A stretch of DNA of 64,000 nt from Bacillus yapensis. Lineage in GTDB: Bacteria > Bacillota > Bacilli > Bacillales > Cytobacillaceae. The notes beneath the pieces are model-generated. The model was not told where the DNA came from. It ran no database searches and saw nothing but the letters and a program-made list of their open reading frames with translations. Position 1 is the first letter of the stretch; each line of letters opens with the position of its first letter. Where the stretch lies: contig NZ_SUND01000013.1 of the NCBI RefSeq assembly GCF_005280205.1, positions 62,001-126,000 of the forward strand, written 5' to 3'. Made by a program: the position numbers and the translations under genes. Below are positions 34,181-43,494 of this stretch, piece after piece.

Positions 34181-35596
34181 ATGCAAAATGACATAAAAAA
34201 ACCTACATTGACTTATTCCATCCTTTTGTTAGTTATGGTAATTGGCATTATTACAGTTGGGATGCTTGTTTTTGCTGCGGAGATACAGATCATGCTATTT
34301 ATTGCGTTGATCGCGGTGATTCCATTTGTACTTAAGCTTGGTTACAGCTACGAAGAGGTAGAGGAGCAAATATTCTCCTCGATGAAAAAAGCTTTACAGC
34401 CTGCAATGATTCTTTTAGGAGTTGGGATATTAATAGGCTCTTGGATGGCCTCTGGTACAGTCCCGACAATCATCTATTACGGAATCCAATCGATTTCTCC
34501 ACAATTCTTTTTAGTTACAACGCTTCTCTTTTGTTCGGTTGTATCAATTGCTACTGGATCATCGTGGGCAACGTTAGGAACTGCTGGTATCGCGATGATG
34601 GGTGTTGGACATAGCTTGGGAATTCCAGTTGGAATGACAGCTGGGGCCGTTATCAGCGGAGCTTATTTTGGTGATAAAATATCCCCGTTATCAGACAGTA
34701 CGAATTTATCGGCAGCCGTTGTTGGTACAGACTTAATGACCCATATTAAGCATATGATGTGGACAACGGTCCCTTCTTATATCATTACAGCAATTATTTT
34801 TACCGTGTTAGGTTTCCGGTATGGTGAAAATGCAGCCAATTCAGCCGAAGTTTCTGCCTTAACAGGCTATTTATCGGATCATTTTCATTTAGGCGTTATT
34901 CCTCTTATCCCCGTCGTCGTCTTATTTGGTCTACTCATCTCAAAGCAGCCCGCCGTTACATCCGTTTTTATCGGGTCGATAGCAGGGGCAGTGGTGGCTA
35001 TTCTGTATCAAGGATTGAGCGTGCCTGAAGTATTTACAATATTATATGAGGGCTACTATGTAGAGTCAGGGATTGAAATTGTGAACACCCTTTTACAAAG
35101 AGGCGGTCTGACAAGTATGCTGGCATTATTGGCACTGTTCCTTTTTGCTCTTGGATTAGGTGGGTTGCTGCATGCATCAGGTGTCCTTGAGACGATTCTT
35201 CTATCGGTCACGAGTCGTATTAAAAGTAAAGGGATGCTTGTTTTTGTAACGATTTTAATTTCTTATTTTACCTTAGGAATTGGCGGTGCTTTCTATTTCT
35301 CAGCCGTCATGACTGGAACGCTGATGAAACCGTTGTTTGAAAAATTTAATTTGAAGCCTGAAAATCTATCTAGAATTATGGAGGATTGTGCGACACAAAG
35401 CTGTTCACTCATCCCATGGACAGCAAGCGGCATTTTTACAGCTGCAACATTAGGAGTGCCACCTCTCGTCTATATTCCATTTTGTTTTCTAGCGATGACG
35501 ACGCCAATTTTCAGCCTCGTTTATGGCATCACAGGATTCTCGATGACGGAAAAAATTAGAAAGCCAAAAGTAATTGGAAAAGAAATAGAGGCATAA
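34181..35596 (+). CDS. NhaC family Na+/H+ antiporter
   Basis: A 471-residue transporter with about 11-12 membrane segments. NhaC features are FCSVVSIATGSSWATLGTAG, GAVISGAYFGDKISPLSDSTN (the central ion-binding region) and the late DCATQSCSLIPWTASG. The NhaC family covers simple Na+/H+ antiporters, malate/lactate antiporters (MleN) and predicted amino-acid carriers, and the sequence alone does not choose between them. AAGGAG precedes the ATG. It is alone between a long leader region and a strong terminator. Confidence 0.9.
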   Translation: MQNDIKKPTLTYSILLLVMVIGIITVGMLVFAAEIQIMLFIALIAVIPFVLKLGYSYEEVEEQIFSSMKKALQPAMILLGVGILIGSWMASGTVPTIIYYGIQSISPQFFLVTTLLFCSVVSIATGSSWATLGTAGIAMMGVGHSLGIPVGMTAGAVISGAYFGDKISPLSDSTNLSAAVVGTDLMTHIKHMMWTTVPSYIITAIIFTVLGFRYGENAANSAEVSALTGYLSDHFHLGVIPLIPVVVLFGLLISKQPAVTSVFIGSIAGAVVAILYQGLSVPEVFTILYEGYYVESGIEIVNTLLQRGGLTSMLALLALFLFALGLGGLLHASGVLETILLSVTSRIKSKGMLVFVTILISYFTLGIGGAFYFSAVMTGTLMKPLFEKFNLKPENLSRIMEDCATQSCSLIPWTASGIFTAATLGVPPLVYIPFCFLAMTTPIFSLVYGITGFSMTEKIRKPKVIGKEIEA

Positions 35597-35602
35597 AAAG
35601 CA

Positions 35603-35635
35603 AAAGAGCGCTCAAGTTGGAGCGCTCTTTTTGTA
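35603..35635. terminator. Bidirectional terminator
   Basis: A perfect 11-bp stem, AAAGAGCGCTC / GAGCGCTCTTT, with a 6-base loop and flanking A/T runs, between the convergent antiporter and multidrug exporter genes. Confidence 0.88.
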
Positions 35636-35642
35636 TGCAGTG

Positions 35643-37118
35643 TTAGCTTTCTTCAGTAGCGATTTTCTTATCGGTGGCTTCTTTTTCTTTCGAAGCTTTC
35701 TTCGTACTCGGCATAATTATAGTCACAATCAATGCTAGAATAGCTGCAATCATCGTAAAAGTGTAAGCTACATTTGTCCCATGAATAGCAGAGTCTAAGG
35801 CAAGTTGAGCTTTTGAAAGTGCATTCCCAGATTGCATCAACTCTTCAGCATAATTTGTTGAGCTTGTTGTCATCACCGTAATAATCAGCGCCGTACCAAT
35901 GGCACCAGCTACTTGACGAACGGTATTTGTTACGGATGAACCGTGTGCATTGAGTTCTTTCGGTAGTGCATTCAATCCACCTGCTGTAATTGGCATCGAT
36001 AAGAATGTTAAACCAATACGCAGGATGATTGTCCGAACCATTAAATAGGTATAAGTAGTGGATTCACTTAAATCAGTAACACCCCAAAGGGCAGGTATTG
36101 TAAAAATAAGACCGAAGATCGCAAGTGGTTTTATCCCCACTTTATCTAATAAGCGACCAGAAAGGGGTGACAATAATGCATTTATTAATGCGCCTGGAAG
36201 TAAGAGTAAACCTGTTTCAAGGACTGAGAATCCTCTGCTTGCTTGTAGGTAAATTGGTAGTAAAATCATATCCCCATACATGACCATTGTAAGTAAACTA
36301 TTAATAATAGCTGTCATCGTGAACGTCTTGTATTTGAATACCTTTAAATTGAGCAAAGGATCCCCTGAAGATAGTTGACGGCGACAGAATGTATATAGAA
36401 AAATGACGCCAGCTACAACAAAGGTTAATACTAATAGATCGCCCCACCCTTTATCCCCAGCTGTACTAAATCCATAGAGAAGCAGTCCAAATCCTAAGGT
36501 TGAAAGAATTACACTTGTGACATCAAGTTTTGCCTTTGAAGGCTCAGACACATTGATGAGAAATTTTAGTGAAAGTCCAATGACGATCGCAACAAGTGGA
36601 AGCATTCCGATAAATAACCAGCGCCATGATAGATGCTCGATCACAACTCCAGCGAGTGTTGGACCAATAGCCGGAGCGAAAATCATCGCAAGTCCAATCA
36701 TTCCCATCGCCGTTCCGCGTCCTTCTGCTGGGAAAACAACAAGGACAACCGTCATGAGTAAAGGCATGATAATCCCAGCACCAGCTGCTTGAATGAGTCT
36801 ACCTGTTAATAAAAATCCAAAGCTAGGTGCGGTAGCATTTATCAATGTACCAATGAATAATAAAAGCATGGATGTGATGAAAAGCTGTCTAGTGGAGAAT
36901 CGCTTCATTAAAAATGCAGTGACAGGAATCAAAATCCCGTTCACGAGCATAAAGCCTGTGGATAACCACTGAATGGTAGTGGCTGAAACATCAAATTGGT
37001 TCATTAAATCGGGCAATGCGACATTGAGTATAGTCTGATTTAGGATCGATAAAAATGAACCTAAAAGTAAAACGAACATCAGTAGCCCTCTATTTATAGG
37101 TTGTTTCTGTTCACTCAT
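35643..37118 (-). CDS. MFS multidrug exporter, DHA2 (EmrB/LmrB) type
   Basis: A 491-residue drug/H+ antiporter with about 14 membrane segments, the DHA2 number. Motif A is seen as LMKRFSTRQLFI, motif C as GLAMIFAPAIGPTLAGVVIE, and motif B as GRLIQAAGAGIIMPLLMT. In Bacillus, close relatives (LmrB, Bmr3) export lincomycin, puromycin or other antibiotics. It is divergent from a TetR-type gene, the usual arrangement with its repressor. The C-terminal tail is a charged Lys/Glu string. AAAGGA lies upstream at a somewhat long distance. Confidence 0.92.
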   Translation of the reverse strand: MSEQKQPINRGLLMFVLLLGSFLSILNQTILNVALPDLMNQFDVSATTIQWLSTGFMLVNGILIPVTAFLMKRFSTRQLFITSMLLLFIGTLINATAPSFGFLLTGRLIQAAGAGIIMPLLMTVVLVVFPAEGRGTAMGMIGLAMIFAPAIGPTLAGVVIEHLSWRWLFIGMLPLVAIVIGLSLKFLINVSEPSKAKLDVTSVILSTLGFGLLLYGFSTAGDKGWGDLLVLTFVVAGVIFLYTFCRRQLSSGDPLLNLKVFKYKTFTMTAIINSLLTMVMYGDMILLPIYLQASRGFSVLETGLLLLPGALINALLSPLSGRLLDKVGIKPLAIFGLIFTIPALWGVTDLSESTTYTYLMVRTIILRIGLTFLSMPITAGGLNALPKELNAHGSSVTNTVRQVAGAIGTALIITVMTTSSTNYAEELMQSGNALSKAQLALDSAIHGTNVAYTFTMIAAILALIVTIIMPSTKKASKEKEATDKKIATEES

Positions 37119-37315
37119 ATTTTGTTACACAATCCTTTCTTGTTGTATAATAATTTTACACGAAGTTGTTTAATTGATACCGTGTCAATAAAATACATAT
37201 TAACATGTGAATAGTAGTAATAGCCATTTACACATTTGAAGAAACTGTGGATTAATTGACGTTTATGTGGATAAGTGTTGAAAAAGCAAAGAATGATAGA
37301 CGAAGGATGGATGAA

Positions 37316-37855
37316 ATGTCTAGAAAAATAGATCCCCGTATTAAACGAACAAAGAGATTATTTAAAGATGCGCTCATTTCCTTGATCCAAGAAAACTACG
37401 ATAAGAGCAAATTGACTGTTCAAACGATCGCAGAGCGGGCTGAATTAAATCGAGCAACGTTCTACTTACATTATCGTGATATCGATGATCTAATGGAGCA
37501 AACGATCAATGAAATTCTTGAAGAGCTACACGAAACGATGAAAGGTTCATCAGAGGATGCTCATTCCCAAAAAGGAAGTAGTCGTCTTGTATCCTTTCTT
37601 GAGCATTTTTATCGAAATGCTGGGCTTTATAAGGTGATGTTAGAAAACAAGGAATTCCGTAAAAGAGTGTTTGCGATTTTGTTGGATATCGTCACCTATT
37701 GGTCTGATTATCGAAAAATGAAGGGACGTTCATTTAATGTGCCTAATGAGATTGTTGCAGCCTCCGTACTTGGGATCGTATCGTGGTGGTTGGAGGAAGG
37801 CACACCTTACAGCCCGACGTATTTAACGAACTTTATTGTGGAGAGGTTTAAATAG
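37316..37855 (+). CDS. TetR family repressor
   Basis: A 179-residue regulator. The helix-turn-helix is TVQTIAERAELNRATFYLHY, and the C-terminal half resembles the TetR_C group with EFRKRVFAILLDIVTYWSDY. ATG 37316 has GAAGG 9 bases upstream and gives the usual TetR N-terminus (MSRKIDPRIKRTKRLFKDAL); the longer frame from 37256 is unlikely. It is divergent from the DHA2 exporter and is its likely repressor. The 197-base gap contains ACACG/CGTGT arms near 37161 and 37181, but no convincing short palindrome. Confidence 0.88.
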   Translation: MSRKIDPRIKRTKRLFKDALISLIQENYDKSKLTVQTIAERAELNRATFYLHYRDIDDLMEQTINEILEELHETMKGSSEDAHSQKGSSRLVSFLEHFYRNAGLYKVMLENKEFRKRVFAILLDIVTYWSDYRKMKGRSFNVPNEIVAASVLGIVSWWLEEGTPYSPTYLTNFIVERFK

Positions 37856-38384
37856 TAGAGGAGCAGTTTTAGTATGGAGGGTGCTGTGGTTTTGGCTTTG
37901 AGGGGGCTGAAGCTATGGTGCTCTTTTTTTGCAGGAGTATTGAGAAAAGGTAATCATGCAGAGTTCATAGTGCCGATAATGGTGGCGTTCATATGAAAAA
38001 GGTAATCATGAAGCGTTCATAGTGCCGATAATGGTGATATTCACCCGAAAAAGGGAATCATAAAGCGTTCATGGTGCCGATAGTGCTGGGTTTCAATTGA
38101 AAAAGGTAATCATGAAGTGTTCATAGTGCCGATCATTGTGGCGTTCATTTGAAAAAGGTAATCATAAAGCGTTCATGGTGCCGATAGTGCTGGTGTACAA
38201 CTGAAAAAGGTAATCATGAAGCATCCATTGTTACGATAATCTGAGTGAACTTAACAAAAACGTCACCACGAAAGGATTTGCTCCACTCAACAGTCCTTGA
38301 GAAACAATCCTTCCTAAATTGGCACAGAAGCCCAATATTTTGCATATTGTAAGGGTATCGGAAAGCAGTAAAGGGGAGTTTGTG
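37856..38384. other. Intergenic region holding the 52-bp repeat array
   Basis: About 530 bases without a supported gene. It starts with a G-rich stretch ending TGCTCTTTTTTT (37918-37929), a possible weak terminator of the TetR gene. The array of six 52-bp units follows (37945-38256), then an ordinary promoter-sized stretch before the LysM gene. Confidence 0.6.
37945..38256. repeat. Six tandem 52-bp repeat units
   Basis: Units begin at 37945, 37997, 38049, 38101, 38153 and 38205, an exact 52-base period. Each starts AAAAGGTAATCATGAAGCGT and contains TTCATAGTGCCGATAATGG, with few changes; the sixth decays after its first 20 bases. Within a unit, GCGTTCAT occurs twice 26 bases apart, so the 52-mer is itself an old doubling of a 26-mer. 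An ATGAA-GCG-TTCAT dyad recurs in most units. The period is not a multiple of three and no ORF spans it. Confidence 0.92.
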
Positions 38385-38765
38385 ATGTACCATTTTGGAC
38401 AAATACCTAGTACCAACCTTATTGTTCGTCAGTTTTCTGTAAATCAATACCCTTACACCATTCAGCAAGGGGATACGTTGTTTATAATTGCTTACAGGTT
38501 AGATACCACGGTTTCTAGTATCCTTCGAGCCAATCCAGGACTCGATCCATCCAATCTTCAGGTCGGACAAAGCATCTGTATCCCTGCTTGTCCGCCAAAT
38601 CATAACGCCTATATTATTCAAGCAGGAGACACGTTATGGAGAATCGCCCAAACCTTTGGTGTGACGATCACAAGTATTTTAGCTGCGAATCCAAGTGTTG
38701 AGCCAGATAATCTTCGCGTTGGCCAGCGGATTTGTATTCCAAACTGTGAAGTCTGTTTGAATTAA
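38385..38765 (+). CDS. Double LysM domain protein
   Basis: A 126-residue protein with two LysM domains, YTIQQGDTLFIIAYRLDTTV...ICIP and YIIQAGDTLWRIAQTFGVTI...ICIP, which bind N-acetylglucosamine in peptidoglycan or the spore cortex. It has no signal peptide and ends with a Cys-containing tail (PNCEVCLN). ATG 38385 has AAGGGGAG upstream. Signal-less LysM proteins of this type in Bacillus often act at the spore surface, since the mother cell engulfs the forespore; that placement is inferred. Confidence 0.85.
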   Translation: MYHFGQIPSTNLIVRQFSVNQYPYTIQQGDTLFIIAYRLDTTVSSILRANPGLDPSNLQVGQSICIPACPPNHNAYIIQAGDTLWRIAQTFGVTITSILAANPSVEPDNLRVGQRICIPNCEVCLN

Positions 38766-38855
38766 TGACGGAATTTTCACGAAATAATTGTCGTTGTGAT
38801 AGAGGACTGGCATAATAAAAAGTAAAATACGTTGCTAATGAAGGGACTATTTTAC

Positions 38856-39467
38856 ATGAAAACTCTATTACTAACTGGATTTGAACCATTTCTTAATTTC
38901 ACCATTAATCCAACAATGCGCATCGTTGAGGAACTTCATAATCAGGAAATCGGAGAGTACAAGATTCATAGTGAGGTTTTACCGGTAGATTTTGAAGTGG
39001 CGGGAAAAAAGCTCATTGAGCACATTGACAAGATTCAGCCTGATGCAGTTATTTCACTAGGACTTGCAGGTGGTCGCTACAAAATCACGCCTGAACGGAT
39101 CGCCATTAATATTAATGATGGGGCACCTGATAATAATGGGAATGTTCGAGTCGATGAGACAATTCAATCCGATGGTCCTGAAGCTTATATGTCGACACTG
39201 CCAGTTCGAGCGATGGTCAATCAACTATTAAAAGAAGGGCTTCCTGCGGAGGTCTCGAACACAGCCGGAACTTATTTGTGTAACCATGTGATGTACCAAG
39301 GTCTCCACTATGCAAAAAAGTATAATAAGAATACACCGTCTGGGTTTATCCATATTCCTGCATCCCATGAGCTTGCGATACAACATGGAAAGATTCCAAG
39401 CTGGTCCCACGACGATTTGAAAAAGGCTATTGTCACGTGTATCAAGGTGTTATCGGAAACTTTATAA
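38856..39467 (+). CDS. pcp: Pyroglutamyl-peptidase I
   Basis: A 203-residue cysteine peptidase that removes N-terminal pyroglutamate from peptides. The catalytic triad is visible: Glu80 (KITPERIAIN), Cys142 (TYLCNHVMY) and His166 (GFIHIPASHE). It begins MKTLLLTGFEPF, typical of the family, and ATG 38856 has AAGGGA 9 bases upstream. It is cytoplasmic. It ends at its own terminator. Confidence 0.95.
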   Translation: MKTLLLTGFEPFLNFTINPTMRIVEELHNQEIGEYKIHSEVLPVDFEVAGKKLIEHIDKIQPDAVISLGLAGGRYKITPERIAININDGAPDNNGNVRVDETIQSDGPEAYMSTLPVRAMVNQLLKEGLPAEVSNTAGTYLCNHVMYQGLHYAKKYNKNTPSGFIHIPASHELAIQHGKIPSWSHDDLKKAIVTCIKVLSETL

Positions 39468-39479
39468 AAAAATTTCTAG

Positions 39480-39506
39480 AACCAGTCAAAAAAGTGACTG
39501 GTTTTA
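39480..39506 (+). terminator. Terminator of pcp
   Basis: A 9-bp perfect stem, AACCAGTCA / TGACTGGTT, followed by TTTAATC and a later T-run. Confidence 0.75.
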
Positions 39507-39675
39507 ATCTTGTTTTTTCGTCTATTAATAATGGAAAGGAGAGTTAGGATGAAAGACTGAAATTTGCAGGAAAGGCGAGCAAATATAGTATCGAATATGC
39601 TACAATGCAATAGTGACAATTGTAAATGATGTTGTAAAAAATAAATTTGAAACATGTTAATGTTGGAGGTATGTA

Positions 39676-40509
39676 ATGGATTTTATTGAACTTTTAAAAG
39701 CAATCATACTTGGATTGGTAGAAGGATTAACAGAATTTGCACCAGTTTCATCAACAGGTCATATGATTCTAGTCGATGATATGTGGTTAAAGTCGGCCGA
39801 ATTTTTGGGGAAATATCCTGCGAACACATTTAAAATCGTGATTCAGCTTGGATCGATTTTGGCTGTAGTGATCGTCTTTAAAGATCGTTTTATTGAAATG
39901 TTAGGGCTCAATCGTGTGTTTAAAAAAGGACAAGTTCATTCAGGAAAACATTTGAAATTAACTCATGTTATTGTTGGGTTACTACCTGCAGGAGTACTGG
40001 GTGTTCTTTTGGATGACTATATTGATGACTATTTATTTACGACAAAAACCGTATTAATTGGTTTATTTTTAGGAGCGATCTTCATGATCGTAGCTGACCT
40101 TCTGCGCTCTAAAAACCCTAAAGTAGAGACAGTTGATCAAATTACTTACAAGCAAGCATTAACGGTTGGATTAATTCAATGTTTATCACTGTGGCCAGGA
40201 TTTTCTCGCTCAGGCGCGACGATTTCCGGTGGGGTGTTAACTGGTTTGAGCCACCGTGCTGCAGCTGATTTTACCTTCATTATGGCAGTTCCGATTATGG
40301 CAGGGGCAAGTTTTTTATCTTTATTAAGCAACTGGGAATACATTGAGTTAAGTGCATTACCATTCTATATTGTTGGTTTCCTTAGTGCATTTGTATTCGC
40401 GCTGATTTCCATTCGCTTTTTCTTAAAATTAATCGACAAAGTCAAGTTGATTCCATTCGCGATTTACCGAATCGTCTTGGTTATTGTGATTTACTTCTTA
40501 TACTTTTAA
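39676..40509 (+). CDS. uppP: Undecaprenyl-diphosphate phosphatase UppP (BacA)
   Basis: A 277-residue membrane phosphatase that recycles the undecaprenyl carrier lipid for cell-wall synthesis; overproduction gives bacitracin tolerance. The two active-site motifs are present: EGLTEFAPVSSTGH (residues 16-29) and PGFSRSGATISGG. About eight membrane segments. GGAGG precedes the ATG. Monocistronic, closed by a strong terminator. Confidence 0.96.
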   Translation: MDFIELLKAIILGLVEGLTEFAPVSSTGHMILVDDMWLKSAEFLGKYPANTFKIVIQLGSILAVVIVFKDRFIEMLGLNRVFKKGQVHSGKHLKLTHVIVGLLPAGVLGVLLDDYIDDYLFTTKTVLIGLFLGAIFMIVADLLRSKNPKVETVDQITYKQALTVGLIQCLSLWPGFSRSGATISGGVLTGLSHRAAADFTFIMAVPIMAGASFLSLLSNWEYIELSALPFYIVGFLSAFVFALISIRFFLKLIDKVKLIPFAIYRIVLVIVIYFLYF

Positions 40510-40510
40510 T

Positions 40511-40561
40511 AAAAAAAGCTGTTCGCAAAAGGTGGCCAACCTTTGTGAACAGCTTTTTTTA
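40511..40561. terminator. Bidirectional terminator
   Basis: A long stem, AAAAAAAGCTGTTC...GGT / ACC...GAACAGCTTTTTTT, with two internal mismatches, sits between the convergent uppP and DegV genes. Confidence 0.88.
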
Positions 40562-40567
40562 AAATTC

Positions 40568-41398
40568 TTAAAAAGAAACAATCATCCCATCCCTACCAGC
40601 GTAAGTTCCCATTGTGGCACCCATGTAGTTTACGATGACCTCTTTTGGTTGGAACAAGCGAATCAGCTCCTGCTTGAGTGCTTCTGCCTCATCTTCATTG
40701 CCAGTGTGGGTAATGCCAAAAGTCGTACTAGAAAAATCGCTACCTCGTTCCGCGATGATTTCAAGAACACGTTTCTGGAACTTTTTCTTCCCACGAACTT
40801 TCTCAAGGATTTCTACCTTTCCACCATCAACTCTTTCCAAAATCACCTTAATATTAAGGATTTTCGCCAGAGAGCCTTGGAATTTGCTTAATCGTCCACC
40901 TTTGACGATATTCTCCAAAGTGTCTAATAGAACAAGGATATTCATATTTTCGCGAAACTCAACCAGATTCGCCACGATTTCATCCATCGAATGCCCAGCC
41001 TCCGCAAGCTCAGCGGCCCGAATGAGCTGGAGTCCATGCCCTAAGGAGCCGGCCAAAGAATCAAAAACGGTTACGTTCGCATTACCAGACAATTCTTTGC
41101 CCATAGAAGCGGACTGATATGTACCACTTAATCCAGAAGAAATCGTGATGCAAAGTACTTCTGTTTCTGAATCGAAGCTCGAGAATGCTTTCGCAAAAGC
41201 GGCAGGAGATGGTTGCGATGTTTTCGGCAACTGGTCCGTCGCAAACATTTTTGCGAAAAACTCCCTTGGCTTCAGGTCTATTTTTTCATGATAGTCTTGT
41301 CCATCAATTGTGACAGTCAAAGGAACAACAGAAATGTCATATTTCGTAACAAGCTCTTCAGGTAAATCGGAGGAACTGTCCGTAATAATCTTAATCAT
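40568..41398 (-). CDS. DegV family fatty acid-binding protein
   Basis: A 276-residue DegV/FakB-type protein. It starts KIITDSSSDLPEEL, with TSQPSPAAF and the Ser-rich ITISSGLSGTYQSA that bind the fatty-acid carboxylate, then LDTLENIVKGGRLSK. Such proteins present fatty acids to the FakA kinase for phospholipid synthesis. Bacillus genomes carry several paralogues, so the preferred chain is unknown. GAGGTG precedes the ATG. Confidence 0.93.
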   Translation of the reverse strand: MIKIITDSSSDLPEELVTKYDISVVPLTVTIDGQDYHEKIDLKPREFFAKMFATDQLPKTSQPSPAAFAKAFSSFDSETEVLCITISSGLSGTYQSASMGKELSGNANVTVFDSLAGSLGHGLQLIRAAELAEAGHSMDEIVANLVEFRENMNILVLLDTLENIVKGGRLSKFQGSLAKILNIKVILERVDGGKVEILEKVRGKKKFQKRVLEIIAERGSDFSSTTFGITHTGNEDEAEALKQELIRLFQPKEVIVNYMGATMGTYAGRDGMIVSF

Positions 41399-41450
41399 TT
41401 TTTCACCTCAACCCATTCGCTAAAAACTACTTCCATTATACCAGTAGAGG

Positions 41451-41945
41451 TTAAGGATGTATCAAGACAGGAGTTCCGATTGGAATAATACTTGCTAGTT
41501 CTTCAACGTCATGATTTTGCATACGAATGCAGCCTCTAGACACAGCATGACCAATCGAGCTTGGATCATTTGTGCCGTGGATGCCATAATGCTCTTTGGA
41601 TAAACTCATCCACATCGTGCCAAAGGGACCTCCTGGATTCGGTGCCTTATTGATGACGATGAAATTTCCGGATGGAGTGTCATGCAATATTCTACCGACC
41701 GCAATCGGATATTGCTTTTGTTGGACGCCATCTTTTAGCAAAATGAGCCTGCGATTATTAATGGAGACATCAATTGTATACGGAATCGTTTGAATTGGTG
41801 GAAAGCCTGGAATAATGATGGATTGGCCAGGGTAAATGACATTTGGGTTAATCGAAGGATTTGCGCTCAAGATAACAGATAACGGTGTTCGATAATCTCT
41901 TGCGATTTGGTTCAGTGTTTCTCCTACTTTCACAGTGTGGATCAA
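41451..41945 (-). CDS. ykuD: L,D-transpeptidase with LysM domain, YkuD
   Basis: A 164-residue enzyme that makes L,D cross-links in peptidoglycan, the same length as B. subtilis YkuD. An N-terminal LysM domain ([20 protein letters not shown]...IIIPG) is joined to a YkuD catalytic domain whose active-site motif is [10 protein letters not shown]...VSRGCIRM with the catalytic Cys in RGC. The start is TTG 41945, with GGAGG 8 bases upstream; the GTG at 41954 lies inside the site. Without a signal peptide it resembles the spore-associated YkuD of B. subtilis. Confidence 0.94.
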   Translation of the reverse strand: MIHTVKVGETLNQIARDYRTPLSVILSANPSINPNVIYPGQSIIIPGFPPIQTIPYTIDVSINNRRLILLKDGVQQKQYPIAVGRILHDTPSGNFIVINKAPNPGGPFGTMWMSLSKEHYGIHGTNDPSSIGHAVSRGCIRMQNHDVEELASIIPIGTPVLIHP

Positions 41946-42081
41946 TGTGGACACCTCCGCGTATATTCCTTATATTGTATGCTTCGAAAAATCGACTGTA
42001 ACAATCAAATAAAGCCTATCGGAATACATATTTTTTCTGTATGATAGTGCTATAGTCCGAGTAAAAGTGTTGGGAGAGCAA

Positions 42082-42453
42082 ATGACAAAACTTTATGACA
42101 TCAATATAGACGCAGAAAAAAAGATTTTATTTGTAAAAGTAAGTGGATTTTTTCAAGAGGAAGACTCCAAATTGTACGTGAGCGAGTTTCAAACAGCTGT
42201 GAATATAATCAACCCTGCAAACTATACGTTAATCGTTGACGGTAGAGGACAGGAGGCAATTGAAGGTCATGTTATGCATGATCTTAAATTTGCGTTACAA
42301 TTGTATTCATCTGCTAATTTTAAGAAAATCATCATTGTCAATCCGATTTATGAAACATCAAAAGAGCAAGTGGAGTGTTGTGTTAAGGAAGTCAACTTCA
42401 AGGGAGAGTTTGTGAATTCTCTCGAAGAGGCACAAAGTATATTAAAAGCATAA
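42082..42453 (+). CDS. STAS-like small protein, unknown function
   Basis: A 123-residue cytoplasmic protein with alternating strands and helices (ILFVKVSGFFQEEDSKLYVSE, YTLIVDGRGQEA, FKKIIIVNPIY), reminiscent of a SpoIIAA/STAS fold, though I do not see a conserved phosphorylatable Ser motif. GGGAGAG precedes ATG 42082. It lies 41 bases before the CDF transporter gene and may be co-transcribed. Confidence 0.6.
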   Translation: MTKLYDINIDAEKKILFVKVSGFFQEEDSKLYVSEFQTAVNIINPANYTLIVDGRGQEAIEGHVMHDLKFALQLYSSANFKKIIIVNPIYETSKEQVECCVKEVNFKGEFVNSLEEAQSILKA

Positions 42454-42494
42454 CTGGTTGAATACTATGCTTATAAAAGTACGTGGAGGAGAAT

Positions 42495-43463
42495 ATGTCA
42501 AAAAAAGAAAGCTTATTAAAAAAAGGGAATAAATCATCCTTGATTGCTGCTATTGTTAATACGATTATAGCAATCGTCAAAGGAGTCGCCTACTTTTTTA
42601 CCGGAAATGTAGCGATGTTTGCAGAAACAATGCACTCTTTAGGAGATGCAGCTAATCAATTTTTTGTATACATAGGAAGTGCATTAAGTAAAAAAATGCC
42701 GACGGACCGTTATCCAAATGGGTTTGGAAGACTTGTAAATCTAGTTTTACTCGGTGCAGTAATCATTGTTGGAATCATGAGCTATGAAACCATTAAAGAA
42801 GGGTATCACCATATTTTCCATCCGACAGAATCAACTGGGGTTGCGATCAACCTGACTGTATTGGGATTGGCCGTAATCTTAGAGTCTTTCGTTCTTTATA
42901 AGGCAATGAAAGAAGTTCTTCATGAAACCCATGTCGAGGCTACAGGATTTGGAATTGTCACACAAAGCTTCGGTCATTTAAACAGAGCGAAGCCAGCGAC
43001 AAAGCTTGTGTTTATGGAAGATTTCGTTGCAACACTGGGTGGAGTCATTGCGATTATTGGTATTTTATTATCCTATTTTGCTGGTTTTCACGCGGCAGAA
43101 GGTATTGCTTCAATTATTATCGGAGTTATGATGTTTTTTGTAGTGGGAAGAGTTTTCCTAGATAATGCTAAAGGTGCCCTTGGTGAAGCAGACGATGCTT
43201 TTGAAGAGGAAATAGCTGCTTATATCCATACTGATCCTGAAATAAAGGATATTCAAACCCTTTATGCGGTAAAAGAAGGAGAAGATTTTCATATTGAAAT
43301 GAAGCTCGAAATCGATCCTTCTCTAACGGTAAGAGAGGCAGGCAAAATTAAGAATCGGATTGAAGCTAAAATCAATGAAATGAAAGGTGTCACAGATGTC
43401 ATCATCGAGTTTGTCGAAGATGATGGGGTTCAGAATGGAGAGTTCAAAGCCTTAACAGAATAA
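42495..43463 (+). CDS. Cation diffusion facilitator (CDF) family transporter
   Basis: A 322-residue CDF transporter with six membrane segments and a C-terminal cytoplasmic domain (ETHVEATGFG, then EEIAAYIHTDPEIKDIQTL). The metal site in helix 2 has the expected HSLGD (His-x3-Asp). The matching site in helix 5 reads EDFVATLGG instead of the usual His-x3-Asp or Asp-x3-Asp, like the divergent ZnT9 branch, so the transported ion is uncertain. GGAGG gives the start at ATG 42495. A terminator follows. Confidence 0.88.
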   Translation: MSKKESLLKKGNKSSLIAAIVNTIIAIVKGVAYFFTGNVAMFAETMHSLGDAANQFFVYIGSALSKKMPTDRYPNGFGRLVNLVLLGAVIIVGIMSYETIKEGYHHIFHPTESTGVAINLTVLGLAVILESFVLYKAMKEVLHETHVEATGFGIVTQSFGHLNRAKPATKLVFMEDFVATLGGVIAIIGILLSYFAGFHAAEGIASIIIGVMMFFVVGRVFLDNAKGALGEADDAFEEEIAAYIHTDPEIKDIQTLYAVKEGEDFHIEMKLEIDPSLTVREAGKIKNRIEAKINEMKGVTDVIIEFVEDDGVQNGEFKALTE

Positions 43464-43494
43464 GAAGCTACTGGACCAAAAAAGATAATCTACA

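Noticed and set aside
37141-37315. TetR operator palindrome
   Set aside because: Only distant ACACG/CGTGT arms were seen; no compact dyad typical of TetR operators could be supported.
37945-38256. CRISPR array
   Set aside because: The conserved block is about 34 bases, but the intervening blocks are only about 18 bases and resemble each other (they share TTCA...TGA). No cas gene is in the window. It is a tandem repeat.
38214-38468. Minus-strand ORF of 84 codons over the repeat end
   Set aside because: It overlaps the LysM gene start in antisense and has no ribosome site or recognisable domain.
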